From Chlorocebus sabaeus (lineage: Eukaryota; Chordata; Mammalia; Primates; Cercopithecidae): a stretch of 64,000 nucleotides of DNA. This document shows, one piece after another, positions 49,277 to 60,130 of this stretch; position 1 is the stretch's first letter; every line of letters begins with the position of its first letter. The translations under genes and the position numbers were made by a program. The DNA is taken from assembly GCF_047675955.1 (NCBI RefSeq), contig NC_132911.1, positions 70,403,133-70,467,132 on the forward strand. Direction: 5' to 3'. Under the pieces are notes generated by a model, which saw only the letters and a program-made list of their open reading frames with translations, was not told the DNA's origin and did not search any database.

Positions 49277-50002
49277 TGTTGCGGGAAGTCAGGAACCCCG
49301 AACAGAGGGACCGGCTGAAGCCCCATCAGAGGAACATAAATTGTGAAGATTTCATTTTAATATGGACATTTATCAATTCCCAAATAATACTTTTATAATT
49401 TCTTACACCTGTCTTCCTTTAATCTCTTGGTCCTGTTACCTTCATAAGCTGAGCATGTACATCACCTCAGGACCACTGTGATAATTGTGTTAACTGTACA
49501 AATTGATTGTAAAACATGTGTGTTTGAACAATATGAAATCAGTGCACCTTGAAAAATAACAGATAAGGACTGAGATATGCCCTGGTCTCCTGCAGTACCC
49601 TCAGGCTTACTAGGGTGGGAAAAAACCCAGTCCTGGTAAATTTGTGGTCAGACCAGTTCTCTGCTCTCAAACCCTGTTTTCTGTTGTTTAAGATGTTTAT
49701 CAAGACAATACTTGCATAGCTGAACATAGACCCTTATCAGTAGTTCTCCTTTTCCTCCTTTGAAGCATGTGATCTACTCCTTGTTCTTACACCCCCTCCC
49801 CTTTTAAAACCCTTGATAAAAAAACTTGCTGGTTTGAGGTTCAGGTGGGCATCATGGTCCTACCGATATGAGATGTCACCCCCAGCGGCCCAGCTGTAAA
49901 ATTCCTCTCTTTGTACTCTTTCTCTTTATTTCTCAGCTGGCCAACACTCATGGAAAATAGAAAGAACCTACGTTGAAATATTGGCGGTGGGTTCCCCCGA
50001 TA
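49277..50002 (+). mobile_element. 5' LTR, class II (HERV-K-like)
   Basis: A 726-bp LTR starting TGTTGCGGGAAGTCAGG and ending 'ggttcccccgata'. It contains 'acttgctggtttgaggttca', the AATAAA-like 'gataaaaaaacttgctgg' and the TATA-poor, pyrimidine-rich end usual for betaretrovirus-like LTRs. Together with the right LTR it is bounded by a 6-bp duplication, tccagt (49,271-49,276) and cccagt (50,995-51,000); 6 bp is typical of ERVK. Confidence 0.88.
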
Positions 50003-50269
50003 TTTTTGAAGCCTCTCTACCTCATTTATCCATTGTGCCTGGAGATAAGGCATTAGATCAGTTGGCAGAAAGTCTTTCTAGACTAAACCCCACGACTTGG
50101 ATTAAGTCTATTGGGTGCTCCACTGCAGTAAATTCTGGAATCATGTTTCTCTGTTTAATCGGCTTGTTTTTAGTGTGCCGGACCAGTCAAAGAATTCTCT
50201 CAGTCAAAACCGAGAGAATGAACAAGGCTTCATCGCCATGGCACATTTGTATAAAAAGAAAGGGAGAGC
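50003..50269 (+). pseudogene. HERV-K-like env C-terminal remnant
   Basis: Only 267 bp of internal sequence remain. An open stretch crosses it (49,981-50,391) and shows the membrane-spanning end of a retroviral transmembrane protein: a hydrophobic run (IMFLCLIGLFLVC) followed by a short basic tail. Just before the 3' LTR comes a purine-rich tract, 'aaaaagaaagggagag' (50,254-50,269), the expected polypurine tract. Gag, pol, the surface protein, the fusion peptide and the primer binding site are all absent, so no infectious or membrane-fusing product is possible. Confidence 0.75.
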
Positions 50270-50994
50270 TGTTGTGGGAAGCCAGGGACCCTGAATGGAG
50301 GGACCAGCTGGAGCCGCAGCAGAGGAACATAAATTGTGAAGATTTCATTTTAATATGGACATTTATCAATTCCCAAATAATACTTCTATAATTTCTTACA
50401 CCTATCTTCCTTTAATCTCTTAGTCCTATTACCTTCATAAGCTGAGCATGTACATCACCTCAGGACCACTGTGATAATTGTGTTAACTGTATAAATTGAT
50501 TGTAAAACATGTGTGTTTGAACAACATGAAATCAGTGCACCTTGAAAAAGAACAGATAAGGACTGAGATATGCCCTGGTCTCCTGCAGTACCCTCAGGCT
50601 TACTGGAGTGGGGAAAATCCCTGCCCTGGTAAAATTGTGGTCAGACTGGTTCTCTGCTCTCAAACCCTGTTTTCTGTTGTTTAAGATGTTTATCAAGACA
50701 ATACTTGCATAGCTGAATATAGACCCTTATCAGTAGTTCTCCTTTTTGCCCTTTGAAGCATGTGATCTACTCCCTGTTCTTACACCCCCTCCCCTTTTGA
50801 AACCCTTAATTAAAAACTTGCTGGTTCGAGCCTCAGGCAGGCATCATGGTCCTACCGATATGTGATGTCACCCCTGGCTGCCCAGCTGTAAAATTCCTCT
50901 CTTTGTACTCTTTCTCTTTACTTCTCAGCCGGCCGACACTTATGGAAAATAGAAAGAACCTATGTTGAAATATTGGGGGCGGGTTCCCCTGATA
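50270..50994 (+). mobile_element. 3' LTR, class II (HERV-K-like)
   Basis: Aligned by eye with the 5' LTR it is collinear throughout and differs at about 50 positions, roughly 7%. It starts TGTTGTGGGAAGCCAGG and ends 'ggttcccctgata', followed by the cccagt target copy. Divergence is highest in the first 50 bases and the last 150. Confidence 0.88.
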
Positions 50995-51000
50995 CCCAGT

Positions 51001-51240
51001 CTCATGAATGCCACCTGATTTCTTCTTTATTTACTGTCATTAGTGTAAGAATATGTCAACCTCAATGTTATCACACAAGTTACAGGCTATGATGCACACA
51101 GAATTTGTGCCTGTCCTGGGTGGTCACCTTAAATAGTCTGGTTGGAGCTTGTATGCCCTTTCCCTATGGCATATAAATCCATATGAAAATAACTATAAAC
51201 ATTTCTATGTGAAATATTGGAAAATGGAGTCAGCACTATA
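51001..51240. other. Unassigned continuation of the LTR target site
   Basis: Sequence on the far side of the class II insertion, before L1M resumes. No repeat or gene named. Confidence 0.4.
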
Positions 51241-52289
51241 GTTATTAAATATGCAGTATGAAAAAACAGACTTTATTTCAGAATTGTGAGGATTATTAGA
51301 ATCTTAGTAGATGTAATTCACAAGATTAACAGATTATGTGCAAAAAATTGTGGTCATCTCAAATTACTCTAAAAAATATTTGATGAAATTTTAAACCTCT
51401 CTGAATTTAAAAAAAAAAACACATTATGAACAGGAATAAAACTTTCTTAAAGTAAAATATATCTACCAGAAACATAGAACAAATATACTTAAAGTTTTTG
51501 TTAAAATAATTCTTATTAAATTCAGAAAACAAGGGTGCAGGTGGCTAGGCTATATTACTGACATTCTCATCGAATGCATTAAGATGACAAAAAGAAGCAT
51601 GAGAGCAAATTGTCATTATTTGTACAAAATAATATTGTATAATCCAACAGAATCATCCGAAAACTATTAGAATTAATAAAAGAGCAATAAATTTGCAGAA
51701 TATAAAAACCAAAAATATCCTTCTAAAATTGATTATTGCTTATATATAAATACATATAAGATAAATATGAATACATAAATATATAAGCAATAATATATTT
51801 ATATGTTAGCAATAATTAATTTTATATATTAATATTTTATATCATATTTCATAAATAATATATAAATAAATATATAAGCAATAATCAATTTTAGAGGGAT
51901 ATTTATATATTAGCAATAATCTATTTTTAAAAGTCATGAAAAAAGGATACTATTCAAACTAATAACCAATAAATGAACAGAAAAACCTAGTGAAATATCT
52001 AACAAGAAATTCTTAAGACCTATAAAAATCGATGGAGGAACATAATAGAAGATTGGAAAAAATAAGAAAGAAAGCCATTTTTTAAAGTTGTCCATTATCC
52101 CCCAAACCATCTATAAATTTAATTAATCTTAACACAAATTCCAACAGAATATATATACATATATACTATACATATAAGTGTATATAGAGAGAGACAATAG
52201 GTTTTTGAAACAAATGAACAAAAACTTTCCTATAAGATTTTAAAATATACCGTAAGGCTATTAGTATTGAAGTAATATAGTATAGTATA
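51241..52289 (+). mobile_element. Old L1M, piece 2 (ORF2 reverse transcriptase)
   Basis: 'taattcacaagattaacaga', 'ttctcatcgaatgcattaag', 'cctagtgaaatatctaacaa' and 'taaatttaattaatcttaac' map in order to L1 RT. The Y/FADD box is not readable. The piece encloses an AT-rich inverted repeat (51,713-51,904). Confidence 0.65.
51713..51904. repeat. AT-rich inverted repeat, 34-bp arms
   Basis: The left arm, 51,713-51,746, begins aaatatccttctaaaat. The right arm, 51,871-51,904, is its reverse complement with one mismatch. The 124-bp spacer is almost all A and T and holds more copies of the core 'agcaataat' (about 51,786, 51,809; then 51,877 and 51,912), in either one or the other arm context. Such palindromic AT-rich repeats tend to be unstable. 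Confidence 0.9.
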
Positions 52290-53668
52290 ATGAAAGGAAA
52301 TAATAACCCCCATGGGTTTATAGTGGGAAAGAACTTCTGTAACAAAGGACAGATTCACAAGAGAAAAACAAGCAAAGGTTTATTAATATGTATATTTCAT
52401 ATATACATGAGAGACATGGGACTGAGTAGTTCTCAAAAAGGTGGCTTTAAATTTCAGCTGTACACCAAACAGTATCTGAGACAGGTCTCAATCGGTTTAG
52501 AAGTTTATTTTGCCACGGTTAAGAATCATGACCCATGACAGCCTCAGGAGGTCCTGAGAACATATGCCCAAGGCAGTTGGATTACAGCTTGGTTTTATGT
52601 TTTAGGGAGGCATAGGACATCAATCAATATATGTGACATACACATTGGTTTCATCCGGAAACTCAAAAGTGGGACAACTCAAAAGTGCGGTGGTGGGGCT
52701 TATGGGTCATAGGTGAATTTAAATATTTTCTGATTGGCAATTGGTTGAAAGAGTTAAGCTCTGCCTAAAGAGTTGAAATCAGCTTAAGCTAAGGTAAGGA
52801 GTTGGGGGTTGTGGGAGGAGGGCTTTTGCCATGTATATGAAACCTCCAGGTAACCTGTAGCCCACTTCAAAGAGAATAGATGTGACTGTCTCTTATCGAA
52901 GGTACCAGACTCTCTGGCGAGACCTAATAAAGGAAAGAGATTATCTACAAAATGTAAAATTACCCCAGAGCAAGAGATATCTTTGCAGGGCCATTTAAAA
53001 TATATATATTTCTTTCAGGCCACTGCTGTCATGTGATGTTATACTAGAGCCAGGTTGGAATTTGGTATCTTATGGTTACAAAGAGTCTGTTCTATCAGTC
53101 TTTGGATCTCTATTTTAATGTTAATGCTGATCAGTTGTGTGCCTGGACTCCAAAGGGAGGAAACGATCACTAGGCATGTCCAAACCCCCTTCCTATCACA
53201 ATCTAACCTAGATTTTTAGGGGTCATTGGGTCCCCTTGGCCCAGAGGAGGGTCCACTCAGTCAGTTTTGAGGGGATTATAATTTTGTTTTGGGTTTACAT
53301 GGCTTATATAGCATCTTCAACAAAAACGAGTGAATTTCAAGAGAAGCAATATGAGAAAGAAGAAGGATTTTGAATCTCTAAGAGCAACAACTTGTAGAAA
53401 GGCAAATGAATGGCAGACAAAGGCTAGTTGGTAAAGCTCTGGTACAAGCTCTAGGTCAAAAAGAATTCAAAGCTGTCTTTTGTGGATGATCTTTGCTCTC
53501 CCTGGTAGAAAGGTGGGCAGGATACCTTCTGTCTTTGTAAATCTATATCCTGGACATATGGGAGGCAAATAGGAGGTTGATAGAGAGCTTTCTTGCATTT
53601 GCTTCTTCTGAATTGCCTTCAGCTCAACAATCCTTCATATTTTGGGTGGCTTATTCTGCTCTCCCTCA
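52290..53668 (-). mobile_element. ERV1-type LTR sequence(s), minus strand
   Basis: The stretch interrupts L1M. At 52,460-52,680 'gtatctgagacaggtctcaa', 'tttagaagtttattttgcca' and 'gacatcaatcaatatatgtg' match a common class I LTR whose minus strand reads ATAAACTTCTAA. At 53,110-53,300 'ttaatgttaatgctgatcag' and 'gagggtccactcagtcagtt' belong with it. A TATA-like 'tatataagcc' is on the minus strand at 53,301-53,310. At 52,300-52,450 a second LTR-like end ('acaagagaaaaacaagcaaa') suggests more than one element. MER4-group identity is a guess. Confidence 0.6.
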
Positions 53669-54244
53669 ATAGGTTCATAAATAGACAAATTAAACAATAG
53701 AAAATAATTAAAAATCCAGAAATAGTACTGTGTATCTCTTTCTGTCTCTCTGTGTTCCTCTCCTACCCCCTTCACCACACCCACAAATACATGTGTATAA
53801 GTACATACCCTGGAATTTAGTTTATATTAGATGTGACATTTTATGTCAGAGGCAGGGAAACACAATGGAATATTCAAAAATAGTTTGAGGATTGTTCAGG
53901 ATTCATTTAAGCAAAAACATTAAATTTTTATTCCTACCTTACACCACAGAAAACTAAATTATGGAGTAAGTGCTAATATTTAAAGCAAAACTTTTTTTAA
54001 AAGTTTGAAGAAAACATGGAATAAACTTTTACACTCTTGTAATGGGGCAGTATCTAAACAGGGTACAAAACCAAAATAGCATCAAGGAAAAGATCAATTA
54101 ATATAATGAAAAAACCCTGAGTTTAATTATGTATGAAAAAAGACTTTAATGAACTAAGTTAAAAATAAGAGTTTGGGAGAAAAAAATCTGCAACCTACAT
54201 AACAAACAAAGGATTAATACCCAAAATATGCAAAGAGCTTCTAC
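53669..54244 (+). mobile_element. Old L1M, piece 3 (ORF2 C-terminal half)
   Basis: 'gtttgaagaaaacatggaat', 'caaaaccaaaatagcatcaa', 'ctgcaacctacataacaaac' and 'ttaatacccaaaatatgcaa' are the usual L1 ORF2 C-terminal order. Confidence 0.75.
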
Positions 54245-54982
54245 TGCAATCTGCTGTTGCAAAATTATAACTGAGAAAATTATTATAGTGAACGATATCT
54301 GACCTAACAAATTCTATCTTGCTTCTAACCTCCAAGCTGTCCTTGGTCATTCCTGGACACAGGCCAAACTAACTTTGGGAGGAACTTAGTTTATAGTTTA
54401 ACTTTGAAACAAAGACTATAACAGCCCTTTCCCAAAACAAACCACCTTCCTGCCTGGGGACTAGACTGCTTTTGTAGGATTAACAAATTAACCACAAGAT
54501 TAGAAATTATGGATTAGGAGTCATGCAGCTAGAGGTTGCAAGATTCTGACCCTCCCCAAATTGCTCCTGGATACAACATCACTATTGTAAAACCTAAGAT
54601 CAGTGCTTGAGATATTTTGCAGACCCTGCAGTTAATGGATCAGTTGGCACCACCCAATCAATAAACTGGCTCATCTTGTGGTCTTGTGGGTTTGAGGTAT
54701 TATAGCCCCTACCCAGGAACTGACTCAGTGCAGGAGGACAGCTTCAACTCCCTTTGATTTCATATCTGACCTAACCAATCAGCACTCCCAACTCACTGGC
54801 CCCATTAACCATCAAATTATCCTCAAAAAACCTGATCCTCAAGATTTCAGGGAGACTGATTTGAATGATCTCTATACAGCCAAGTTTGCATGAATTAAAC
54901 TCTTTCTCTATTTCAATTCCTCCGTCTTGATAAATCGGCTTAGTCTAGGCGGTAGGCAAGGAGAACCTGTTGGGTGGTTACA
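54245..54982 (+). mobile_element. Solo LTR, class I (ERV1), with perfect 4-bp duplication
   Basis: A 738-bp LTR beginning TGCAATCTGCTGTTGC and ending 'gggtggttaca', flanked by ctac at 54,241-54,244 and 54,983-54,986. Internal landmarks are 'aaccaatcagcactcccaac', 'gcatgaattaaactctttct' and 'ttgataaatcggcttagtct'. The sequence has few changes relative to the consensus I recall, so it is younger than its L1M host. Plus orientation, judged from the U3-to-R order (CCAAT-like box, then ATTAAACTC). Confidence 0.88.
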
Positions 54983-55213
54983 CTACAATTAATAAGAAAA
55001 AATACCCCATAAAAATAAGACTAAGTGATATGAACCAGTATCTAAAGATAAAATACAGTGTCCAATAACTGTAGAAAAGATGCTCAACTTCACTAATAGT
55101 TACGGAGATGCAAATTAAGCAAGATTTTTTTTAACCATGAGATTGACCCCAAAGTTTTAAATAGTGACAATATTTTATACATTTTTGTGGGGGTGTAGTG
55201 GGGATGTAAATAT
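54983..55213 (+). mobile_element. Old L1M, piece 4
   Basis: 'aaaagatgctcaacttcact', 'agttacggagatgcaaatta' and 'gtggggatgtaaat' continue the L1 ORF2 text past the solo LTR. A last scrap, 'aaatatggtacaattgacca', may lie at 55,802-55,825. Confidence 0.75.
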
Positions 55214-55801
55214 AGGAGACCAGAATATGCCACCTCAAAATATGACTATAGGAGACCAGAATATGCCATTCCAAAATATGCCTTGTTGGCATAAGGATTA
55301 TTTTGAGCTGATTATTTTGAGAAATAGCAGACACAGAAGAAGCTCTGAAAATAAGAGTAGAAGTTATGCTTTTGTATGGGAAATTTACATCTCTGAAGGA
55401 AATCTCCATTTGTAAGTGCATCTCCCTCTCTGGACCAGGAAGAGAAGTATTATTCTAAATCAACACAGACTCTTATCAATGGAGAAGACATCCACTTAAA
55501 TCTGCATAACAAGCCTTACTCTTGTCTATTGTCTTGCTTTTCCTGGTTATCTACCTATAACTGGCCTTCCCTAAACCCTCCTTTCTTTGTTTCAGCAGAC
55601 ATGGTATTTAAATATGAATTCAAAGCCAACTCTTTGAGATTTAAGAAGAATCCTTTCTCTGGGTATCTCCTATGTATATATGAAGTATATGGGTTAATAT
55701 ACTTCTGTTTGTTTCTCTCTTGTTAATCTGTCTTTTGCTACATGGGTCCATCCTAACTGAGAACTATAAGAGTAGAGGAAAACATTTATTCCTCCCTACA
55801 G
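55214..55801. mobile_element. LTR-like element (class uncertain)
   Basis: 'caacacagactcttatcaat', 'cagcagacatggtatttaaa', 'ttcaaagccaactctttgag' and 'ctgtttgtttctctcttgtt' match a dispersed human LTR that I cannot name with confidence (MER54/MER21 region of the ERV families). The sequence 'aaatat' is present at both outer edges. The left end has a 36-bp direct duplication (55,214-55,285). Strand not determined. Confidence 0.5.
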
Positions 55802-55825
55802 AAATATGGTACAATTGACCATACT

Positions 55826-56490
55826 AAATCTGGCCTTCCTAAGGTCATTCTCTCAGCTCTAGCCTTTAAATCTGAGAAAAGAAAACAGCATAATGTGAAA
55901 TTTCCATTACTAAAAACCAGGTTCTTCTCCAAAGGAAGAAAAAATAATGTTTAAGATAGGAAATAATTTCACTTGAAATCTTTAAGAGAACATGTTCTCA
56001 GTTCTTTAATACATAAAGACAAAAGTAAAAAGAATGTTATTTGAAATGAATAGATATTTTCATGCAAAGTTGCCTGAACAATTCATCCAGAACCCAGGAT
56101 CATCACTACCTCGGCAGTGAATACTAGATGAAAGACAGAATACGTATAGAGAGTTCTTCTTTCACAAGCTGTCCAGTCACTTAGAATCCAATTACAAATT
56201 TATATCCTAATTCTGGAGGCTGTTCTTCAGTGCATTTTATTGTAAAATAAACTTATGCATCGCATAGCATCCCATAACAGTGGGAAAATGAAGCAGTCTT
56301 GGGTAAATACCATCTCTATTATTTCAAGTAGACAGCATATTTGGGCCCTTTACCTTACCACCACCTATAAGAAATCTACACTACACAAAACTCTTTCTTC
56401 CATATCAACTCAGTAACTTGCAACATAGGCACCAATGTAAATGTAAGAGGAAAAGATATGAAAGGAAATAATCCCTAGGGACAGAGGTAG

Positions 56491-56491
<1 letters not shown>
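55826..56491. other. Spacer, no gene seen
   Basis: Unique-looking sequence; no gene or repeat recognised. Confidence 0.5.

Positions 56492-56532
<41 letters not shown>
56492..56532. repeat. (CA)n microsatellite, about 20 units
   Basis: Uninterrupted CA over 41 bases. Long enough to be polymorphic. Confidence 0.98.
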
Positions 56533-56535
<3 letters not shown>

Positions 56536-56624
56536 GATGTCCTCAGAAAGGAAAGGAACACATTTCCAATGTCAACAGAAAAGTAAAAATATATCTATCT
56601 ATTAAACATTGCCTTCCATTTCTT

Positions 56625-56800
56625 CATATATTCATTCAATGGGCATTTGGGGGAAGGGTGCCAAGCACAGTTCTGAGAATACAAAGATGAGTAAGGCACA
56701 GCCCTTCAAGGACATGGTCTAGTGGGAGAGGCAGACAGACAATTACAAGGCAATATTTTCACTGCTGTAAGCAGGGATATGTGAAGAAGTATGAGGGGGC
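56625..56800 (-). mobile_element. L2 LINE 3' fragment
   Basis: 'atatattcattcaatgggca', 'gtgccaagcacagttctgag', 'ttcaaggacatggtctagtg' and 'gacagacaattacaaggcaa' match reverse L2 tail. Confidence 0.7.
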
Positions 56801-57054
56801 ATAGATACAGGAGACTGTAACTACATTTGAGAAATCAGAAAATAAATACATAAACATTTGAGCTCAGTTTTAAAATTCCACATTATGCAATAGCATTAGT
56901 TAAAGCTCCAGAATTATGCAGTAGAATTTCTATTATGTCTGACATAGGAATATTAGTCATCAAAAGCAATAGCTGAAGGTACCAAACTAAAGATATGAAT
57001 AGAAAGTAAGAAAGGTCTTGTAAGGTACACACATTTGAGGAAATGAGAAGAGCT
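56801..57054. other. Spacer
   Basis: AT-rich; the last part may belong to the L1M that follows. Confidence 0.4.
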
Positions 57055-58110
57055 AACAAGCTCAGAACAAAGCAAGAATATCCACTCTTGCCAATTCTGT
57101 TCAACATTACAATAAGAACAATGAAATAAAAAGGCAAAAATTGGAAAGGAAGAAATAAAATTATCTTTGTTCACAGATGACACAATTGTGTACATAGAAA
57201 ATCCTAAGGAAACTACCAAAAATACTAGATGCCAGGCACAGTGGCTCATGCCTGTAATCCCAACACTTTGGGAGGCTGAGGTGGGAGGATTGCTTGAACT
57301 TAGGAGTCTAAGACCAGCCTAGACAACATGGCAAGACCCTGTCCCTACAAAAAAATTTAAAACTTAGCCCAGTGCGGTGGTGCGTGCCTGCAGTCCCAGC
57401 TGTCAGGAGGCAGAGGTGCGAGGATCGCACAAGTGCAGGAATCCTAGGCTGCAGTGAGCCATGAGCATGCCACTGCACTCCAGCCTGAGCAACAAAGTGA
57501 AACACTGTCTCAAAAATATAGATATACATATATACTAGAATAAGTACATTTAGGTCAGTGTACATAAATTAATTGTACTTTTATATAGCTACAACAAACA
57601 ATTGAAAAATTAAGCAAAACAAATTTACAATAGCATCAAAAATTTTAAATAATTATGAATAAATTTGACAAAGGTTGTCTAAGACTTCATGTTGAAACTA
57701 CAAAATATTGCTGAGAGATATTAAAGACTTCCCAAATCAATGAAAATATATACCATGTTCATGGATCAGAAGACTTGACATTGTTAAGATGTCAATTCTC
57801 CTCGAATTGATCTATATATTTACTGCAATCCCAATTAAAATCCAAAAGTGCTTTGTAGAAATCAACAATTTGATTCTATAAGAATATGAATGACACAGAA
57901 TACTCAATACAACAATGAAAAGGAAGAATGATGTTGAGGATTTGCACTACTTCGTTTTAAGATTTCCTATAAAGCTACAATAATCAAAACACTGGTATTT
58001 ATGTGGTACTGATTGCCTCTGGATTGACTGGAAAGACACTTAAGGGAAATTTCTGGGACAAAGTAAATGTTCTATATCTTAATTGATGTGGTGACTTCAC
58101 AGGTGTATAG
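57055..58110 (+). mobile_element. L1M LINE 3' part, with an Alu inserted
   Basis: RT coding starts at 'gaatatccactcttgccaat' and includes 'ttcacagatgacacaattgt', where the RT box reads FTDD, not FADD. After the Alu (57,231-57,531) L1 resumes, 'tttagttaggtcagtgtac'-like, with 'ttcatggatcagaagacttg' and 'ataatcaaaacactggtatt'. From about 58,010 'ggattgactggaaagacact' and 'tgttctatatcttaattgat' are L1M 3' UTR, so a deletion joins ORF2 to the 3' UTR. Confidence 0.82.
57231..57531 (+). mobile_element. Alu SINE (AluJ-like) inside L1M
   Basis: 'gccaggcacagtggctcatg' start, linker 'caaaaaaatttaaaacttag', end 'cactgtctcaaaaatataga' with an eroded tail to 57,531. The target duplication atactaga lies at 57,222-57,229 and 57,532-57,539. 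Confidence 0.93.
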
Positions 58111-58144
58111 TTTGTCAGTATAAACATTTGGATACCCATAGTGT

Positions 58145-58500
58145 ACCAGTTTGTCTTAACCACTTGAGATGCATCAGTAAAAAACAACAAAGAAGGAAAA
58201 GACAGAGATGCTGTCATGGAACATACATCTTAGCAGGGGTTAGGGAAGAAAGAGAGACATGTAATAAAGAAAACACATAATATAGAAGCTATATGGTTTT
58301 TTAGAGGGTAACAGTACTGTGGAAAAAGAAAAAGTCCAGTAGGTTAAAGGGCTGGGAGAATGCAATTTTATACTACGCTGTCAGAAAAGACCTCACTGGG
58401 AAGGTAACAGTAAAGCCAAGACTTGACAGAATAGAATGAGTTAGACATGCTTTTACTCCTTAGGGGAAGGAGTGTTCCTAGGAACTGCAAAGAGACCAGT
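58145..58500 (-). mobile_element. L2 LINE 3' fragment
   Basis: 'gctgtcatggaacatacatc', 'gtcagaaaagacctcactgg' and 'ggaaggagtgttcctaggaa' are reverse L2, in the order expected upstream of its terminal part. Confidence 0.65.
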
Positions 58501-59299
58501 GTACCTGCAGAAGAGCAGCACCACTCAAATAGAACTGTTCTCTAAAGATATGGCAAGCACCTCCCTGAGTGGCTCCACTCGAACTTAGCACAGTGAGATT
58601 TACACTCATCAAATCTCATTCCATGTACTTTTGACTTACTATATTGAAGCTGCATGCATGAAGCAGGAGGTAAATTCCCTCACTGTTGAGTTCTGGTCAG
58701 CAACCTAGGATGGAAGGACATTGGTACATCCTCAATATGTCTGATTTTGTTTCTGAAAGGTAAAAACCAAAACCAAACCAAACAAATACAAACAGTTCTC
58801 ATTTCCCAGTGGCTCTTGGGTACTGCATTGGAGGCAGAGAGAGGGCAATTGGGGATAAATAAGAACGCTCTAATTTCTTGAGAGTTCTCCAGGGAGAAGT
58901 AGGCTGCTCCTGAAAGAAAACAGTAGGACAGGACCATAGCCAGGATCTACACAATTTTGAAAAGAGTTGACACTTACTGAGGTCCCAGAATGTTAGTGCT
59001 GTGTGGTCATGCAAAGTGGGAATTTATTATGTTGTTTTTCAGGGTATTCTGGGAGACAGTCTATTTATCTTGTTTTGTCCAAAAGGGGCAGCAGTGTTAT
59101 GACTACACACATTATTTGTCTACCCAGTTTGAACAGCTTCCCTTAGGACATAATTCAGATGACACAGTGGGTGATACCAGCCTTTATCCCCCTGACATAA
59201 GACAGAATATATAGATAGCTATCCACAACCAGAATAGCCCTGAAAGAGCTCAAAGGCCCATTAAAGATCTTTTATGTGTGAATATTCTTTTTGTTTTGT
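58501..59299. other. Spacer, no gene seen
   Basis: No gene. Overlapping minus frames at 58,680-58,937 and 58,799-59,014 are featureless. Confidence 0.5.
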
Positions 59300-60130
59300 T
59301 CCACTGTGTTCCATCTACAGGAAGACAGCATGCATCTCTGCTGAGATGAGGGCATCTCTGTGGCTGCACTCCTCTCAGCCACATCTTAGACACCACAGCC
59401 ATCACCATAATGAGCTAGTTCACACTTTGGACCCTGGAGCTAAGCTCTTACTACACACACCCAAACTCTGGACTTCAGCTCAGCCACCACAGAAAGGTAG
59501 GCTCCAAGCTAACCTTGGAGCCACTGTAACTCCGTCTCAGTCTGCGCTCCTATTCTGGTTCCCTGGCTACTTCACAAGCCTCCACACCTTACTTGCTATT
59601 GGCAATGTGGCAGCAGGAGTGCTTGAACCCTAAGGACCAGTGCCGTAACCACCCTATATCCCAGAGCTGTAGTCTCTTCACATATGGCCATGCTTCAGGC
59701 CTCAGTCATGTAACTACTCCATGGGCAACACACTTAAGACACTGGTGCCACTGCCACTTCAGGTGGGCCTGCAAACCAGACCCAGTGCCAACAGGAATCC
59801 CTTCAGCCAAATGGAAAAAAAATAGATCAGGAGAACCTTAGTAATCATTACCATCATAGACTCCAACAATCTTCATCACCACTGCAGACATCCACAACAC
59901 TGAGTGTTGAGGATCTCTGCAATAATTGTCAACACTAACCTTGGCTGACAGAGCTGCACAACGACTACACAACTGTTTCCTCATTGGTGTCAGAATCACT
60001 GCACCCCACCCAGCAAGCACCTCACACCCTTTCCCCAGAAGAAAGTATTTTCATAGCAAAATTAGCCTTTAAAGTCTGCAATAGGTTACTGCTCCACCAA
60101 ACAGGCAGATATCAACATAAGACAAGAAGA

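Noticed and set aside
49981..50391. 136-codon frame as an intact envelope gene
   Set aside because: It starts in the 5' LTR and ends in the 3' LTR; only the last part of env is present.
59274..59841. 119- and 82-codon frames as exons
   Set aside because: They lie in the probable 5' UTR of the L1 that follows, in two different frames.
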